A stretch of 11,643 nt of DNA from Pleurotus ostreatus/Saccharomyces cerevisiae fusant (Eukaryota; Opisthokonta), in contig JAMQCK010001133.1 of the NCBI GenBank assembly GCA_024196135.1, positions 1 through 11,643 on the forward strand. Reading direction: 5' to 3'. The notes beneath the pieces were generated by a model. It ran no database searches and was not told the origin of the DNA. It saw nothing but the letters and a program-made list of their open reading frames with translations. A program made the translations under genes and the position numbers. Positions 1 through 8,239 of the stretch are shown piece by piece (the first letter of the stretch is position 1; every line of letters begins with the position of its first letter).

Positions 1-759
1 CATGTCGTGAGACAAGGGCGTCGAGTGTATGACAACCCGAATGCAACCTGCCCCTGATCTGCGCTACGAAAGAGATGAGAAGGCGCTCCCACGTTCAAAG
101 CATAGCTAGCGGCGCTTTGTGATCTCGGAGCCACAGAGAACAATGGACATTGAATGAATGGTCGTGGGGTCCGCCGCACACGTAAATCTTGCATAGACTC
201 AGTCCATTGAACAGGCCGGGGCAGTCGTCTCGATCTCGAAAGCGCTCGCGAGAGTGGTAGGCAAGTTCTGCAGATCGGAGAGATCAGCGGGGAATGCGCA
301 ACGCGCCGAGGGCACGTACAGTACTCATGCCACTTTAAGCCCCGCGTCCATGCCACCCGTAGGGCTATATCCGCGTTCTTTGGGGCGCTGTGAACTTGAA
401 AAGACAAGGTTTTGGTCACGATGGTCTATAGCGCAATGTAGCGAGAGTGGTAGTACACACAGCGGATAACTGAAACGGAGGTGGTGGAAGGAATGGAGAA
501 ATAGCGGTATTAGTACATGCGCGAAGGGTAGGAGGATTTGGGGCGTAGGAATGGGTTCTCGGATCCAGGGAATGGCTCCTTGGATCGTAGGCGGGAAGCT
601 CGAAACGCAAGCCCGCAAGAGAGCGCGGAGAGTACGAGGTGGAATCGAAGGGCGCATCATACACTTCAGGGTCTCTCGCGCATCATACGCCCCAGGGTCC
701 CCGAAGGGTCAGGGCATGCACTCGACGGGTTGGGTTAGACATACCCACTGAGTGATGTG
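1..759. other. gene-poor stretch 3' of the membrane-protein gene
   Basis: No convincing gene. The longest open frames (up to 111 codons) overlap each other on both strands, have no family signature and no splice chain that I could follow. This is the region downstream of the minus-strand membrane-protein gene and should hold its 3' untranslated region. I see no AATAAA-type poly(A) signal on the minus strand here, which is common in fungi. Confidence 0.5.
652..702. repeat. two-copy 25-26-base direct repeat
   Basis: Two adjacent copies beginning GCGCATCATAC and ending CAGGGTC start at 652 and 678. They differ at a few positions in the middle. The repeat lies about 60-110 bases beyond the stop codon of the minus-strand gene, so it is probably within its 3' untranslated region or just past it. 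No function is apparent. Confidence 0.75.
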
Positions 760-3156
760 TCATGAACGCCCAGCTATGGCCGGGACCACATCGTCGTCCA
801 ACGAGTCCGAACCCCGCGAAGGTCGGAGGCCCCTCGACGCGCCCATCGGCCGCAGCATGATCCCGTACGACTCCTCCGTCGCCACTGCCGTACTCTCCGC
901 GCGGCCGAGCGTCTCCACAAAGTCCTCGCAGGCAGGCGAGGTGCGAGGATCGTGCGGGTCGAGGGGTGGAGGCCAGGGCTCGCCTTCGTGCGGTAGCGTC
1001 ACGTCAAGCATCGGATGTCGCGTCGCGTCTAACGTCGAATTGCGCCTCGACTCTGACGCCGACGACCACGAATCCTCATGCGTCGACCATTTGCCGTCTT
1101 TCGGGGATAGCGTACCCTCCTGCGACGGCCACGAACCGTCACCATCGGGATACTCTGGTAGCGTATCTTCGTCGCCCAACTCCTCTCCCTCCTCCCGCCC
1201 TCTTCTCCCAAAGGACCCAGATGCTCGTCTTGACGACGAGCCCGAGTGCGGTCTCCACTCCTCCCCCTCCTCCCTCCACTCCTGACCCTCTGTTCTCCAC
1301 ACTTCCCCTGACCACCTCCTCGACGACGGCCCCGACCTGAACTGTATGCTCCTCGACAGCACCACGCCGCCAGAGGCGCCAGTCGACACAAACGGATCGG
1401 CCTGCGAGCGCTGAAGCGCGACGGCAATGATGACCAGAGTGGGGATGACGGCCTAGGCGCGACGTGTCAGTGAGAATACAGGAACAAGGTCGGATAGAGG
1501 GAGGCGCGTCAGAGGGATGGGGGAAGAGAGTTACAAGAAGAGTGGGCAGAGAAGGGAAAGGGTGAGCACGGAGAAGTGCGAGAACGGGGTGAACAACCGA
1601 CACGAAGACCGACCAACTCACCACCAACTCCCCGAACGCGACCTGCACGACGGTCTCGAGCCCGACCGTATAGTCCTTCCCCGAGAGGTAGTTCTTCATG
1701 TAAATGGCGAGGAGAAGGGCCTAAAATGGGTGAACGTCAGCTTGGCTGTGGTTTGAGGAGTATGACTCGACGGGCGGGTTGTTTGGTCAAACCCATGACT
1801 TGACACCAAGCAACACGGCGGAAATACAACAGCAGCAAGATCACTCACGAAGAAAGCGACATAGATCGCGCCCGACTCGGCGAGCAGCACGAGCACGCGT
1901 TCGATGCGATTTGGCGACGAGCGCCCACTTGCGACGCTCCGTGCTTTCAGGCGGCGGTAGGACCTGGAGGAGTGTCAGCTATCCGGAGGTCCATATCCAC
2001 GCCGAACCGCTCCAGTGAGACGCGTTCGATGCTAATTGCGCCGCGTCCGACGCTATCGCGGCGCGTCCGACGCCATTGCGACGCGTCTGACGCACTGCGA
2101 TACCTCGGAAAGTTATTCGTCGCACGTTACGCATCACTTCTGACGCCTTCACTCGGTACGCGCGCCCAAACGTAGCGAAGGCCGCGGATCAGAACGAGAA
2201 ATGCTCACCAAGTCCTCCAACCAACGAGCACCGTGCACACCAAATTCGCTACCAGCCCGGGCACGATGCTGAAGATGATGCGCACCGGCTGGCCGAAGTT
2301 GTCGTCGCCGGAGACCTTGGACTGGATGTAGAGCGTGACTTCGCCGGCGGAGCAGACTGGGAGACGGGTTAGCTTGACGACGAACAACTGCAAGACGGAG
2401 TGATGGTGGAAGGACGGAGGAGGGAAGAAGGGGGAGAGGAAATGAAGGGAGAAGAGGGAGGGGCGGCCAGAAGAGAGGGAGCAGCAGGGGAGGGAGAAAC
2501 GCGCACGTACCGACTACGCCCAGCATGCATGCCGCGAGCAGCCAAGCAACCCGCGTGTCGCGCATCCAGACGACCCACGCACGCCATGCCGCGACGAGGT
2601 CGGCGACGAAGAGCTAGGGAGGGGTGTCAGCGAGTCGGAAAGGGGGCTCCTGCGATCGAAGGGGAGGGAAGCGACGAACGAGCACGCACCATCACTCGCT
2701 GCGCGACGATGTTCGACACCATGATATCATCCCCCGTCCGTAGCGCGCTGGCCGAGGGGGCACCCTTGAAGAAGGAGAGCTGGATGAGGTAGAAGGGGAC
2801 GGTGCCGACGAAGGCGACGGAGGCGCAGATGAAGATGGAGGTCGTGGCGGCGCGCAGGGCGAGGTTGTTCGGGGAGTGGTGGCTGAGGGAGGGGAACAAC
2901 CGTCGGGGTAACATGCGGGAGGGAGTGATCGTCAGCGGGGGAACGTAGACGAAGGTCAGTACTACGCACAACAGCACCGAAAGCGAGATGAAGAAGAGCG
3001 CCGCATGTACGCCTACAGCTTGTCAGCAAGCGGTCTTCACTGATACGCGCTCGATCACGCACCATACAGCGCCATCTGCACGCCCACGGTGATCGCCGTC
3101 CACTGCACGAGCTCGACGGACGCGGCGGCGAGGGGGGATGGCGACGTCGAGGACAT
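760..3156 (-). CDS. seven-transmembrane membrane protein of a basidiomycete-specific family, split by six introns
   Basis: Exons 3156-3063, 3012-2690, 2613-2511, 2356-2209, 1963-1849, 1720-1622 and 1452-760 join in phase into 524 residues. All introns are GT-AG, five with CTGAC/CTAAC-type branch sites. Likely helices: 24-47, 87-110, 130-155, 160-175, 199-220, 246-268 and 284-307. Helix 3 ends in WRAWVVW (149-155), a hallmark of a large Agaricomycete family of receptor-like but uncharacterised proteins. The last helix (IPTLVIIAVALQRS) also fits that family. The N terminus has no clear cleaved signal peptide, so helix 1 should be the anchor. Residues 308-524 form a hydrophilic, Ser/Glu/Pro-rich tail, probably cytoplasmic, longer than I expect for the family. 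An 87-base piece of exon 2 (2969-2883) may be an extra intron, giving 495 residues. Introns of 76-245 bases are long for a basidiomycete. The family call is firm; the ligand and function are unknown. Confidence 0.88.
2021..2100. repeat. four-copy 20-base tandem repeat inside an intron
   Basis: Four units share CGCGTYYGAYGC followed by an ATTGCG- or ATCGCG-like end. The CGCGT core starts at 2021, 2042, 2062 and 2082 (spacing 21, 20, 20). The array fills a third of the 245-base intron (1964-2208) of the membrane-protein gene and explains part of its length. A 13-base match to unit 1 (ACGCGTTCGATGC) lies in the neighbouring exon at 1895-1907. Confidence 0.85.
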
Positions 3157-3158
3157 GG

Positions 3159-3164
3159 CTACAT
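3159..3164 (-). promoter_or_regulatory. start-stop upstream ORF (ATGTAG) in the leader of the membrane-protein gene
   Basis: On the minus strand an ATG is followed at once by TAG, then two bases, then the main ATG at 3156. The main ATG has G at -3 and the upstream one has T at -3, so leaky scanning past the first is expected. Start-stop elements can hold initiating ribosomes and lower expression of the next frame. The effect here is inferred and depends on the transcript start lying upstream. Confidence 0.5.
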
Positions 3165-4034
3165 GGACGCAGGTGTAGAGATGTGTGGATGGCCGTGCGG
3201 GTGCGCGCTGCGCATAGCGTGCGGCGGGACGCGTGCGTCAGGCTGGACGCCGCTGATTACCCCGTCAAGAGGTCAGACTGATATGATAAGGTCGCGCTTG
3301 ATGGGGACCGACGGGGTGTCGGGCGAGCGGTGGTGTTGGGATTCTTCAGCAGTGTGGTGCTGTAGCGCTCAGCGAGGAGGGGAGTACGAGAGAGGGGAAT
3401 CCCTCTGCACCAGGGTGCATAAGGTCGTGCTCGAATGCGGGCCGATCACAGTCGAGACGTGCGGGGAGGGGGCGCGTGGGCTAAAGACAAGCACGTCATG
3501 TTGGGACTATGTAGCGAGGTACAACTACACGGCGTATGCGCTCTGGGTGCAGCTCGTCGACAAAGACGACGCGCAGAGGATGTGGGAGGAAGGGGCAGCC
3601 CGATCGCCACTACCGGTACGTCATGTTCGATCGCCGCGCTCATCACATCACGCGCCCTACTCCGCGTCACCTCCCTGCCCCGCCCGCGCGCCCGCCTGCC
3701 GCGCTTCGTTCCCCGTCCCCGCCGCCTGCCCCGCAAACCTTGGGACCGTTCGGCAAACGCCGAAACGCTCGTTTTTCGCGCCGGCCAGAACTCCACCCTC
3801 CCTTTGCGCCGCGCGAGCGGAGCGAGCGCTTAAGCTCTGGCATTTCGACGCTATCACTACCCTACTTTAGCTCTCACGCTACTCCCTCCCCACTCCTCCT
3901 CCTCCCCCTCCCCCCTCTCCCCTCTCCCCTCCCCCCGTGCGGCGGTGGGGGGCGGGGCAGGAGGCGGCTGTCAGTACCCGCCTCTCCCTCCCAGTCGGCC
4001 GAGCTGTCCACGCTCACGTACGTCCCCCGATCTG
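3165..4034. other. intergenic stretch with CT-rich tract and hairpins
   Basis: This is the 5' flank of the minus-strand membrane gene, and no supported coding gene lies here. Frames such as 3163-3870 and 3536-4144 on the plus strand are open but overlap in several frames. Visible structure: GATA-like sites around 3281-3290, two abutting hairpins (3391-3419), a hairpin TTCGGC-AAAC-GCCGAA at 3749-3764 with a T5 run shortly after (3772-3776), and a pyrimidine tract from about 3867 to 3936. That tract turns directly into a G-rich tract (3941-3966), with CCCCCC at 3931-3936 able to pair with GGGGGG at 3947-3952. The pyrimidine tract resembles a fungal core promoter for plus-strand transcription. 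Confidence 0.4.
3391..3419. repeat. two abutting inverted repeats
   Basis: AGAGGG-GAAT-CCCTCT (3391-3406) is a perfect 6-base-pair stem. It is followed by TGCACC-AG-GGTGCA (3406-3419), another perfect 6-base-pair stem that shares one base with the first. They lie about 240 bases upstream of the membrane-protein start. They could be binding sites for dimeric regulators or a cruciform, but nothing else supports either role. Confidence 0.6.
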
Positions 4035-4712
4035 ATGCCGGCGCGATCTCTCCATCGCCAGTCTACCCATCCACCCCGTGCACGCTCTCTTCCGAGCTCG
4101 AAATCGTCTCCTCATCGTCCATGCCCTCCGCCTCAGCCACTTGACCAAGCTCGCCGCAATCTCCGAGGGCCGCGTCGCACCCCGGTCGATGCCCTGCCGC
4201 CCGCTAGCGCGCCCACTGGGTACCAACCCCAAACCGACGCATACAGTCAGGTAAGCTCACTGTTCATCTGCCGCACGCGATGCACGCACCTCAATCTCAT
4301 CCCACGCCGCCCTCGCATGCTCGCAAGAGCACCGGCCTCTCCCTCTCCGACGCGGCTCCTCGTGTCGTCAGCTGCCTTCTCGTGCTCTTGCTGCACTCTT
4401 GGACTCGTTCACCTTGACACTTGCTCGCTCGTCGCCGTGCTCCCTGTCTCGCCTATGACCTCCGCTGTCGCCAAGACTCCCGCTGTGCTCGCCTGCTTGC
4501 TTGCTCGCCTCTGCTGTGCTGGTGTCCTCATCACTGCTATCCTGTCGACTCGTCTCTTGTGCAGGCACCGACACTACCCACAGGCTTTGGGGCATGAAGC
4601 AGAGACAAAGCAGAGACGGAGGCAGGAAGCAGAGACGAACGCAGGAAGAAGGATGAGGCAGAGTCAGACTTACAGGCAATGTGACGAGACGACACGCACG
4701 AGGCAGCCGTGA
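4035..4712 (+). CDS. unrecognised single-exon open frame, possible hypothetical protein
   Basis: A 225-codon frame from the first ATG after a CT-rich tract (about 3867-3936) that could be a promoter or leader. The predicted protein starts Arg/Ser/Pro-rich. It has a hydrophobic segment near residues 149-176 (PAVLACLLARLCCAGVLITA and following residues) and ends in a charged Gln/Arg/Glu tail with short EAET repeats. A good donor (GTAAGC) at 4251 falls inside the frame, and other frames over 3960-4250 look equally coding-like, so the true structure may be spliced or the sequence may be a decayed gene. I recognise no domain. Length alone is the evidence, and open frames of this size are not rare in GC-rich DNA. 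Confidence 0.2.
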   Translation: MPARSLHRQSTHPPRARSLPSSKSSPHRPCPPPQPLDQARRNLRGPRRTPVDALPPASAPTGYQPQTDAYSQVSSLFICRTRCTHLNLIPRRPRMLARAPASPSPTRLLVSSAAFSCSCCTLGLVHLDTCSLVAVLPVSPMTSAVAKTPAVLACLLARLCCAGVLITAILSTRLLCRHRHYPQALGHEAETKQRRRQEAETNAGRRMRQSQTYRQCDETTRTRQP

Positions 4713-4862
4713 TCGCCGCTGTGGCGCAGACCCTGACCTCCATCAACCCAGCATGTGTGAGCCCTTGCAGAGTTGCCTCTTCCGGCATCCTCCTCCGCTC
4801 CGTGTTCGGGAGAATTTCCACCCGCGGGCGGGCTTTCTCAAGGAGCCGTAAGCGGCGAAGGC

Positions 4863-4898
4863 GGAGACTAAGAGGCTCCCGGAGACTAAGAAGCTCAC
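4863..4898. repeat. two-copy 18-base tandem repeat
   Basis: GGAGACTAAGAGGCTCCC (4863-4880) is followed directly by GGAGACTAAGAAGCTCAC (4881-4898), with two differences. It lies in the gap between two weak open frames. No role is visible. Confidence 0.85.
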
Positions 4899-4904
4899 AG
4901 TAAT

Positions 4905-5321
4905 TCAAGCTCCGGATGCAGTGTACAGTGGATAGTGGTAGTCAGCCTCGAAAGCGGGCGGATCTGCGGGGAGCCTACCCGACTCGCAGACGTCTGATTT
5001 GTCCAAATGAGCGAAGGGATGAAAAGCACCAATTAGATGTAAGAGGCGTACGGGATGCACAAGGGCATAGAGAATTTTGAGGAATGGGGAAGGTGGGAAA
5101 AGCGGACAGACGGAGAGCGCAGGGAGCCAGCAGCTCAACGCGCGCGAGTCGGAGGGGGAGTAGGGTCCCAACCCTGTACGTGCTGCGCTCTGGTCGCCCA
5201 ATACGAGACGAGAGAAGCTCGAATGGAGAGCAAGCAAGACGGTTCGAGCTATGAGCAGGACAATGCGCACAAAGCTAAGGGCTCTAGACGCACCCGGCAA
5301 CAGCTGAGGAGGATCACCCAT
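4905..5321 (-). CDS. unrecognised small open frame with hydrophobic segments
   Basis: A single 138-residue frame starting at an ATG (5321) with MGDPPQLLPGASRA and ending at TGA. Residues about 13-35 (ALSFVRIVLLIARTVLLALH) form a possible transmembrane helix. A second hydrophobic stretch is near residues 78-105 (FLKILYALVHPVRLLHLIG). The C-terminal third is hydrophilic and acidic. There is no domain I recognise, no clear promoter, and no intron signal that would extend it. The overlapping plus-strand frame (5055-5726) is longer, so one of the two is a shadow. The minus frame is preferred only because its hydrophobic/hydrophilic pattern is more protein-like. Confidence 0.22.
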   Translation of the reverse strand: MGDPPQLLPGASRALSFVRIVLLIARTVLLALHSSFSRLVLGDQSAARTGLGPYSPSDSRALSCWLPALSVCPLFPPSPFLKILYALVHPVRLLHLIGAFHPFAHLDKSDVCESGRLPADPPAFEADYHYPLYTASGA

Positions 5322-5359
5322 GCACGCCCAGCCATCGTAGGTGACGGTCGGGAGGAGGA

Positions 5360-5700
5360 GGCAATGAGATTCGAACCCGCTCGCGCACGCCGCGTCGATT
5401 CCAGCAACTCGCGGCGGACGCGCGTCTTGTCTCCCGCACTCATCCCCATCCTAACCGGCCTTCATCAGTACGCGTACATACGTCCCTATCGACGACCATC
5501 CATACCACATGAATACTCCATGCAGATTACAGCGCGCTTCCCAACCCAGGCGAGATCAGAGCATGGATGCGTCAGGCGGTGCAAGGTCGGAAACAAAGCT
5601 CATCGCGCGGTCTCGAACCCGCGCCGATCAGCCGCCAGGTTCGAATCCGGGGCGAGCGCACCCAGCTCATCTCTTGTCTCACGCGCTCATCATCCACCCC
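5360..5700. other. gene-poor stretch with three tRNA B-box-like motifs
   Basis: GGTTCGAATCC on the plus strand (from about 5639) and GGTTCGAGACC on the minus strand (about 5610-5620) match the pol III B box. A third minus-strand motif around 5369-5378 has one difference. None has a matching acceptor stem or proper D and anticodon arms, so no tRNA is called. The two minus-strand motifs are each followed, at higher coordinate, by a shared TCTTGTCTC-CGC-CTCATC block (about 5425 and 5671), suggesting two diverged copies of one element. Confidence 0.3.
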
Positions 5701-5722
5701 AGCCAACTTCGCCGTCGACGCT

Positions 5723-5999
5723 CTAGCTACGTATACCTACGCCTTCTGTAGCTCTATCAACCCCCATCCGTACTAGAAACGCGGCGAGATTACCAAACCC
5801 CGTCTGCTCGCGCAGTTCCCCCGCCACCGAGATAAGATCAGCGGAGGCGAGTTCCCAGAAAGGCGCAAAGGGGAACACCCAGACGCGTGCAATAGACGCA
5901 ATGAGTCTCCAAAACGAGATCAAGGCGCTCCGATCGGCCACGAGCAGCCCGAGCCGGCAGAAGCAAAGTGTGCTCGGAGGCGCGACAGGCTTCTGTCGC
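5723..5999 (-). CDS. candidate terminal exon of an unrecognised minus-strand gene
   Basis: From a good acceptor on the minus strand (TTGAC branch and pyrimidine-rich TTGTCTTCAG ending at 6000) a frame runs 92 codons to TAG at 5723. The peptide begins RQKPVAPPSTLCF and contains the hydrophobic, aromatic-rich run FWRLIASIARVWVFPFAPFW, then a Leu/Glu-rich end. It is 5' incomplete: I could not find a confident upstream donor, only GT positions too close to the acceptor. No family is recognised. The opposing plus strand is also partly open here. Treat it as a hint of a gene. Confidence 0.2.
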
Positions 6000-6754
6000 C
6001 TGAAGACAAGTCAAAACGACCTGTAAGGAACACAGGAAGCGTCTAAAGTGCCTGTGATGAGGGTGAAGAGCGATGTGAGCTTCGAATGTGGGGGAGGGCT
6101 TGTTAGCGCGCCAGCTCCCCGCTCGACTCAAGGCGGAGCGCGACGCAGGAGCGCATTCCCAGCCACCCCAAACGCAAGTGAAGCCTCGCCCCTTCATCTC
6201 AGCATGACGCCTACGCGCCCAAGAACAACGAAAAGTGCACTGACTGACATATTGCCAGATTTTACCTCGATCCCAATCTTCCGCGGCTCGAGCCCAATAT
6301 TCCAGCTCCACATCGGTGAAACGCGGACGTACGGGGACTGCCGGAGCGGCGGAATATTGCCGCCAGCGCGGGGAACTCGAGCGGTAGGCAGATCCTTTGC
6401 CGGAGATGCAGGATGCACACTGACCTGCATCCTTGCAATATAGCAGACTTCAGAGCGTCCCGAGTAGCGTCACAAGTGCGTAGAGTGAATGCGATACGGT
6501 ACAACGTGGTGAGGCCGAATCGAACATGCTTTCTGCGCTCGTTCCTCGCGGGTGGCTGAAAGCCTGCCTTTTGCGGCAAGCCCGCGCTTTGCCACTACGA
6601 CGCTTTTTGACACTTTTGCTCATAGCCTTCAGACTTCGAGAATCGTACGATTCGATTGGAGGAGACACGTCGACACTGCTCAAGAGTTGTGGCGCCCTCC
6701 CTCGCCGGTATATCTTCGTAAATCGCGAAATACACCAGACCGTGCTTTCCCGGC
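6000..6754. other. stretch without a resolvable gene
   Basis: Open frames of 66-157 codons exist on both strands (for example 6048-6443 plus and 6450-6683 minus), but none has a family signature or a convincing splice chain. There are plus-strand acceptor-like sites after CTGAC at 6261 and 6439. A perfect 9-base inverted repeat (CAATATTCC at 6295-6303 and GGAATATTG at 6351-6359) is the only other structure I noticed. Confidence 0.35.
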
Positions 6755-7993
6755 TTGACTAGGCGGCTGTGCCCTCACCTCGGCACCTGGGCACTTGAGA
6801 GCACCCACCCCATATCCTTCGGACTCGACATGTCACCGCACTGTAGTGTTCTTCCTTCCGGACATCCGTATACCTGGTCTGCTACCTCCGCGCCTACCGC
6901 CTCGCCTCGACCCGCAACTTCCACTGGCGCGGAGCCGCTTTCTCGCCACCGATCACTCAGGGTCACATCATTCGTCACGATCAAAACACGCGGGGACCTG
7001 GGCGCCGGCTCCCTGAATTCGAAGAGAAGCGCGGAAGATGGGCCGTTGGGGCTTGGGAGGAGGGGGCGGGCGGCAAGGAATATCCGGACGGGAACGCTTA
7101 GCGAAGAGGTGGGGCATCAAGGGGGAGACGCGGCGATACTTGGAGAGTCCGTGCGCCTGGCTGAATCGTATAAAGAGCGGGGGGAGTGGTCAGTCTTCCT
7201 CACTTCCCCATCCTCTTCTCCTCTCCTTTCATCCCCTCCTCTTCTTTCCTCCCGTCCTCTTCTTCTCTTCCGCTCCTTCTCTCATCCACACATCCTCTTC
7301 TCCACTCGCACTTGCACACCTCTAGTCTCACTTCGTTCTGAATCTCTTGACGAAGCGCATCTCGGCGATTTTCGCTCGTCTCCATTACATCGCCTCCGAC
7401 TAGGTAAGCCTGTTTGCTATCCCTCTCCATCGACTACAGTCACTGACTACTACGATAAAGCTACTCGTCCGATACCACAGGCGTCTGTGCGCTTCTCAGG
7501 GCGTCCTCAGTAGAGGTGCGTACGTGCTCTGTCTCGCTTTAGATCTCCATGCTGACTCGGGCATCTACAGATAGCGCGGCAGAGTAGCGTCGACTATCAG
7601 TGAGTTTCTTTCGCCTTTGAAAGGTGCTGAGCTTTATACTGACTTGTCCAGCTACAGATGTCGAGCGCTATCTCCGCGCTTTTGATTTCCGGTGAGTTCC
7701 TCATTTCCTTCGACCTCCCGAATGAAATGCTGACTTTTGAGCCCTCCCTTGACGACCTCCTCAACATACCCTAATCAACGCGTCCTCTCGAAAGACGAGG
7801 GAAAGCCTACAATGCGGCGGGACTCGGTCTATCAATTCAGGTTTATCCTGCTCGTACGTCCCTTCTTGCTGTTCGACGTGATTTGACTGATTCATCCATC
7901 TTATAGCGTCCTCGTGGACTGACCGACCCATCGAGTGTCGTGACCGACCGTCACCCGCGGCACGATCCATGGTCGCCGTCACCCACACCCTAA
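6755..7993 (+). CDS. candidate intron-dense orphan gene, 5' end uncertain
   Basis: A chain of exons stays open and in phase: 6755-7403, 7481-7515, 7575-7599, 7652-7691, 7742-7853 and 7907-7993 (TAA). Introns are 77, 59, 52, 50 and 53 bases, all GT-AG, mostly with CTGAC or CTGAT branch sites. The small exons read VCALLRASSVE, RGRVASTIT and TDVERYLRAFDF, then a 38-codon exon containing LSKDEGKPTMRRDSVYQF. From the ATG at 6755 this gives 315 residues. However, a TATA box at 7169 sits inside the first exon, and no ATG lies between 7200 and 7403, so the real start may be internal (ATG at 7819 in frame) or the early exons may be untranslated. Residues encoded by 7191-7323 are low-complexity Ser/Leu/Pro and may be leader. 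No domain is recognised. The intron signals are the stronger part of the evidence. Confidence 0.3.
7169..7323 (+). promoter_or_regulatory. TATA box followed by CT-rich tract, likely core promoter
   Basis: TATAAAG at 7169-7175 is followed from 7191 by about 130 bases of nearly pure pyrimidine on the plus strand. This TATA plus CT-tract arrangement is typical of fungal promoters, with transcription usually starting about 30 or more bases after TATA, inside or near the CT tract. The first strong splice donor (GTAAGC) follows at 7404. It would drive the intron-dense plus-strand zone. Confidence 0.45.
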
Positions 7994-8239
7994 GTCTATT
8001 GAGTCCGTCACGACACGTGTCACTGACTTCTTGCTTCCCACCACCACGTCGACCCCGTCCGCAGCAAGACGCCAGCCGAACCGCTCAGCGACGACGACAC
8101 AAACCCATTTACGCGCTGACTAAGGCCACAAAAACGAACCAACACCGCCACCACCTATTTCACTACCTACACACGCTTTCGCCTTCGCCTTCACACCTGC
8201 TCTCTCCGCAGGGCCACTGAATTCACGATCCGCGACTGT
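7994..8239 (+). other. spacer between candidate exon chains
   Basis: A long frame (7969-8220, 83 codons) is open but compositionally simple (His/Pro/Arg/Ser-rich). A CT-rich run with a CCTTCG repeat ends in a strong acceptor-like CTCTCTCCGCAG at 8214, just before the tandem repeat. No strong donor lies upstream of it in this spacer, so I could not join the preceding chain to the repeat region. Confidence 0.3.

Noticed and set aside
752..1285. 177-codon plus-strand open frame
   Set aside because: It lies antisense to the last exon of the membrane-protein gene, whose sense frame fits a known family and an in-phase splice chain.
1139..1699. 186-codon minus-strand open frame
   Set aside because: It reads through the clear GT-AG intron 1453-1621 and then runs in the wrong frame over the last exon. 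Its start matches exon 1622-1720 only.
2388..2510. Shorter version of the third intron ending at TTGCAG
   Set aside because: It would add 31 bases and break the frame. The acceptor at 2357, preceded by CTAAC, keeps the transmembrane frame.
3749..3776. Hairpin plus T run as a transcription terminator
   Set aside because: Bacterial-type terminators are not expected here, and no pol III gene with A and B boxes lies upstream to need a T5 stop.
3945..4250. Ser-rich frame (ending at 4144) joined to an open frame after 4141 as one gene
   Set aside because: Joining them needs a frameshift with no intron signals. It may be a pseudogene or chance, so I did not annotate it.
5590..5660. tRNA gene around the GGTTCGAATCC motif
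   Set aside because: No 7-base acceptor stem partner, no D arm, and the only anticodon-like stem has an 8-base loop. Only the B-box consensus is present.
6295..6359. 9-base inverted repeat as a mobile-element end
   Set aside because: No target-site duplication, no transposase frame and only 47 bases between the arms.
7658..7752. Short frame from the ATG at 7658 (MSSAISALLIS...)
   Set aside because: After splicing at 7691/7742 it stops within a few codons. The alternative frame of the same exon continues much further, so at most this is an upstream ORF.
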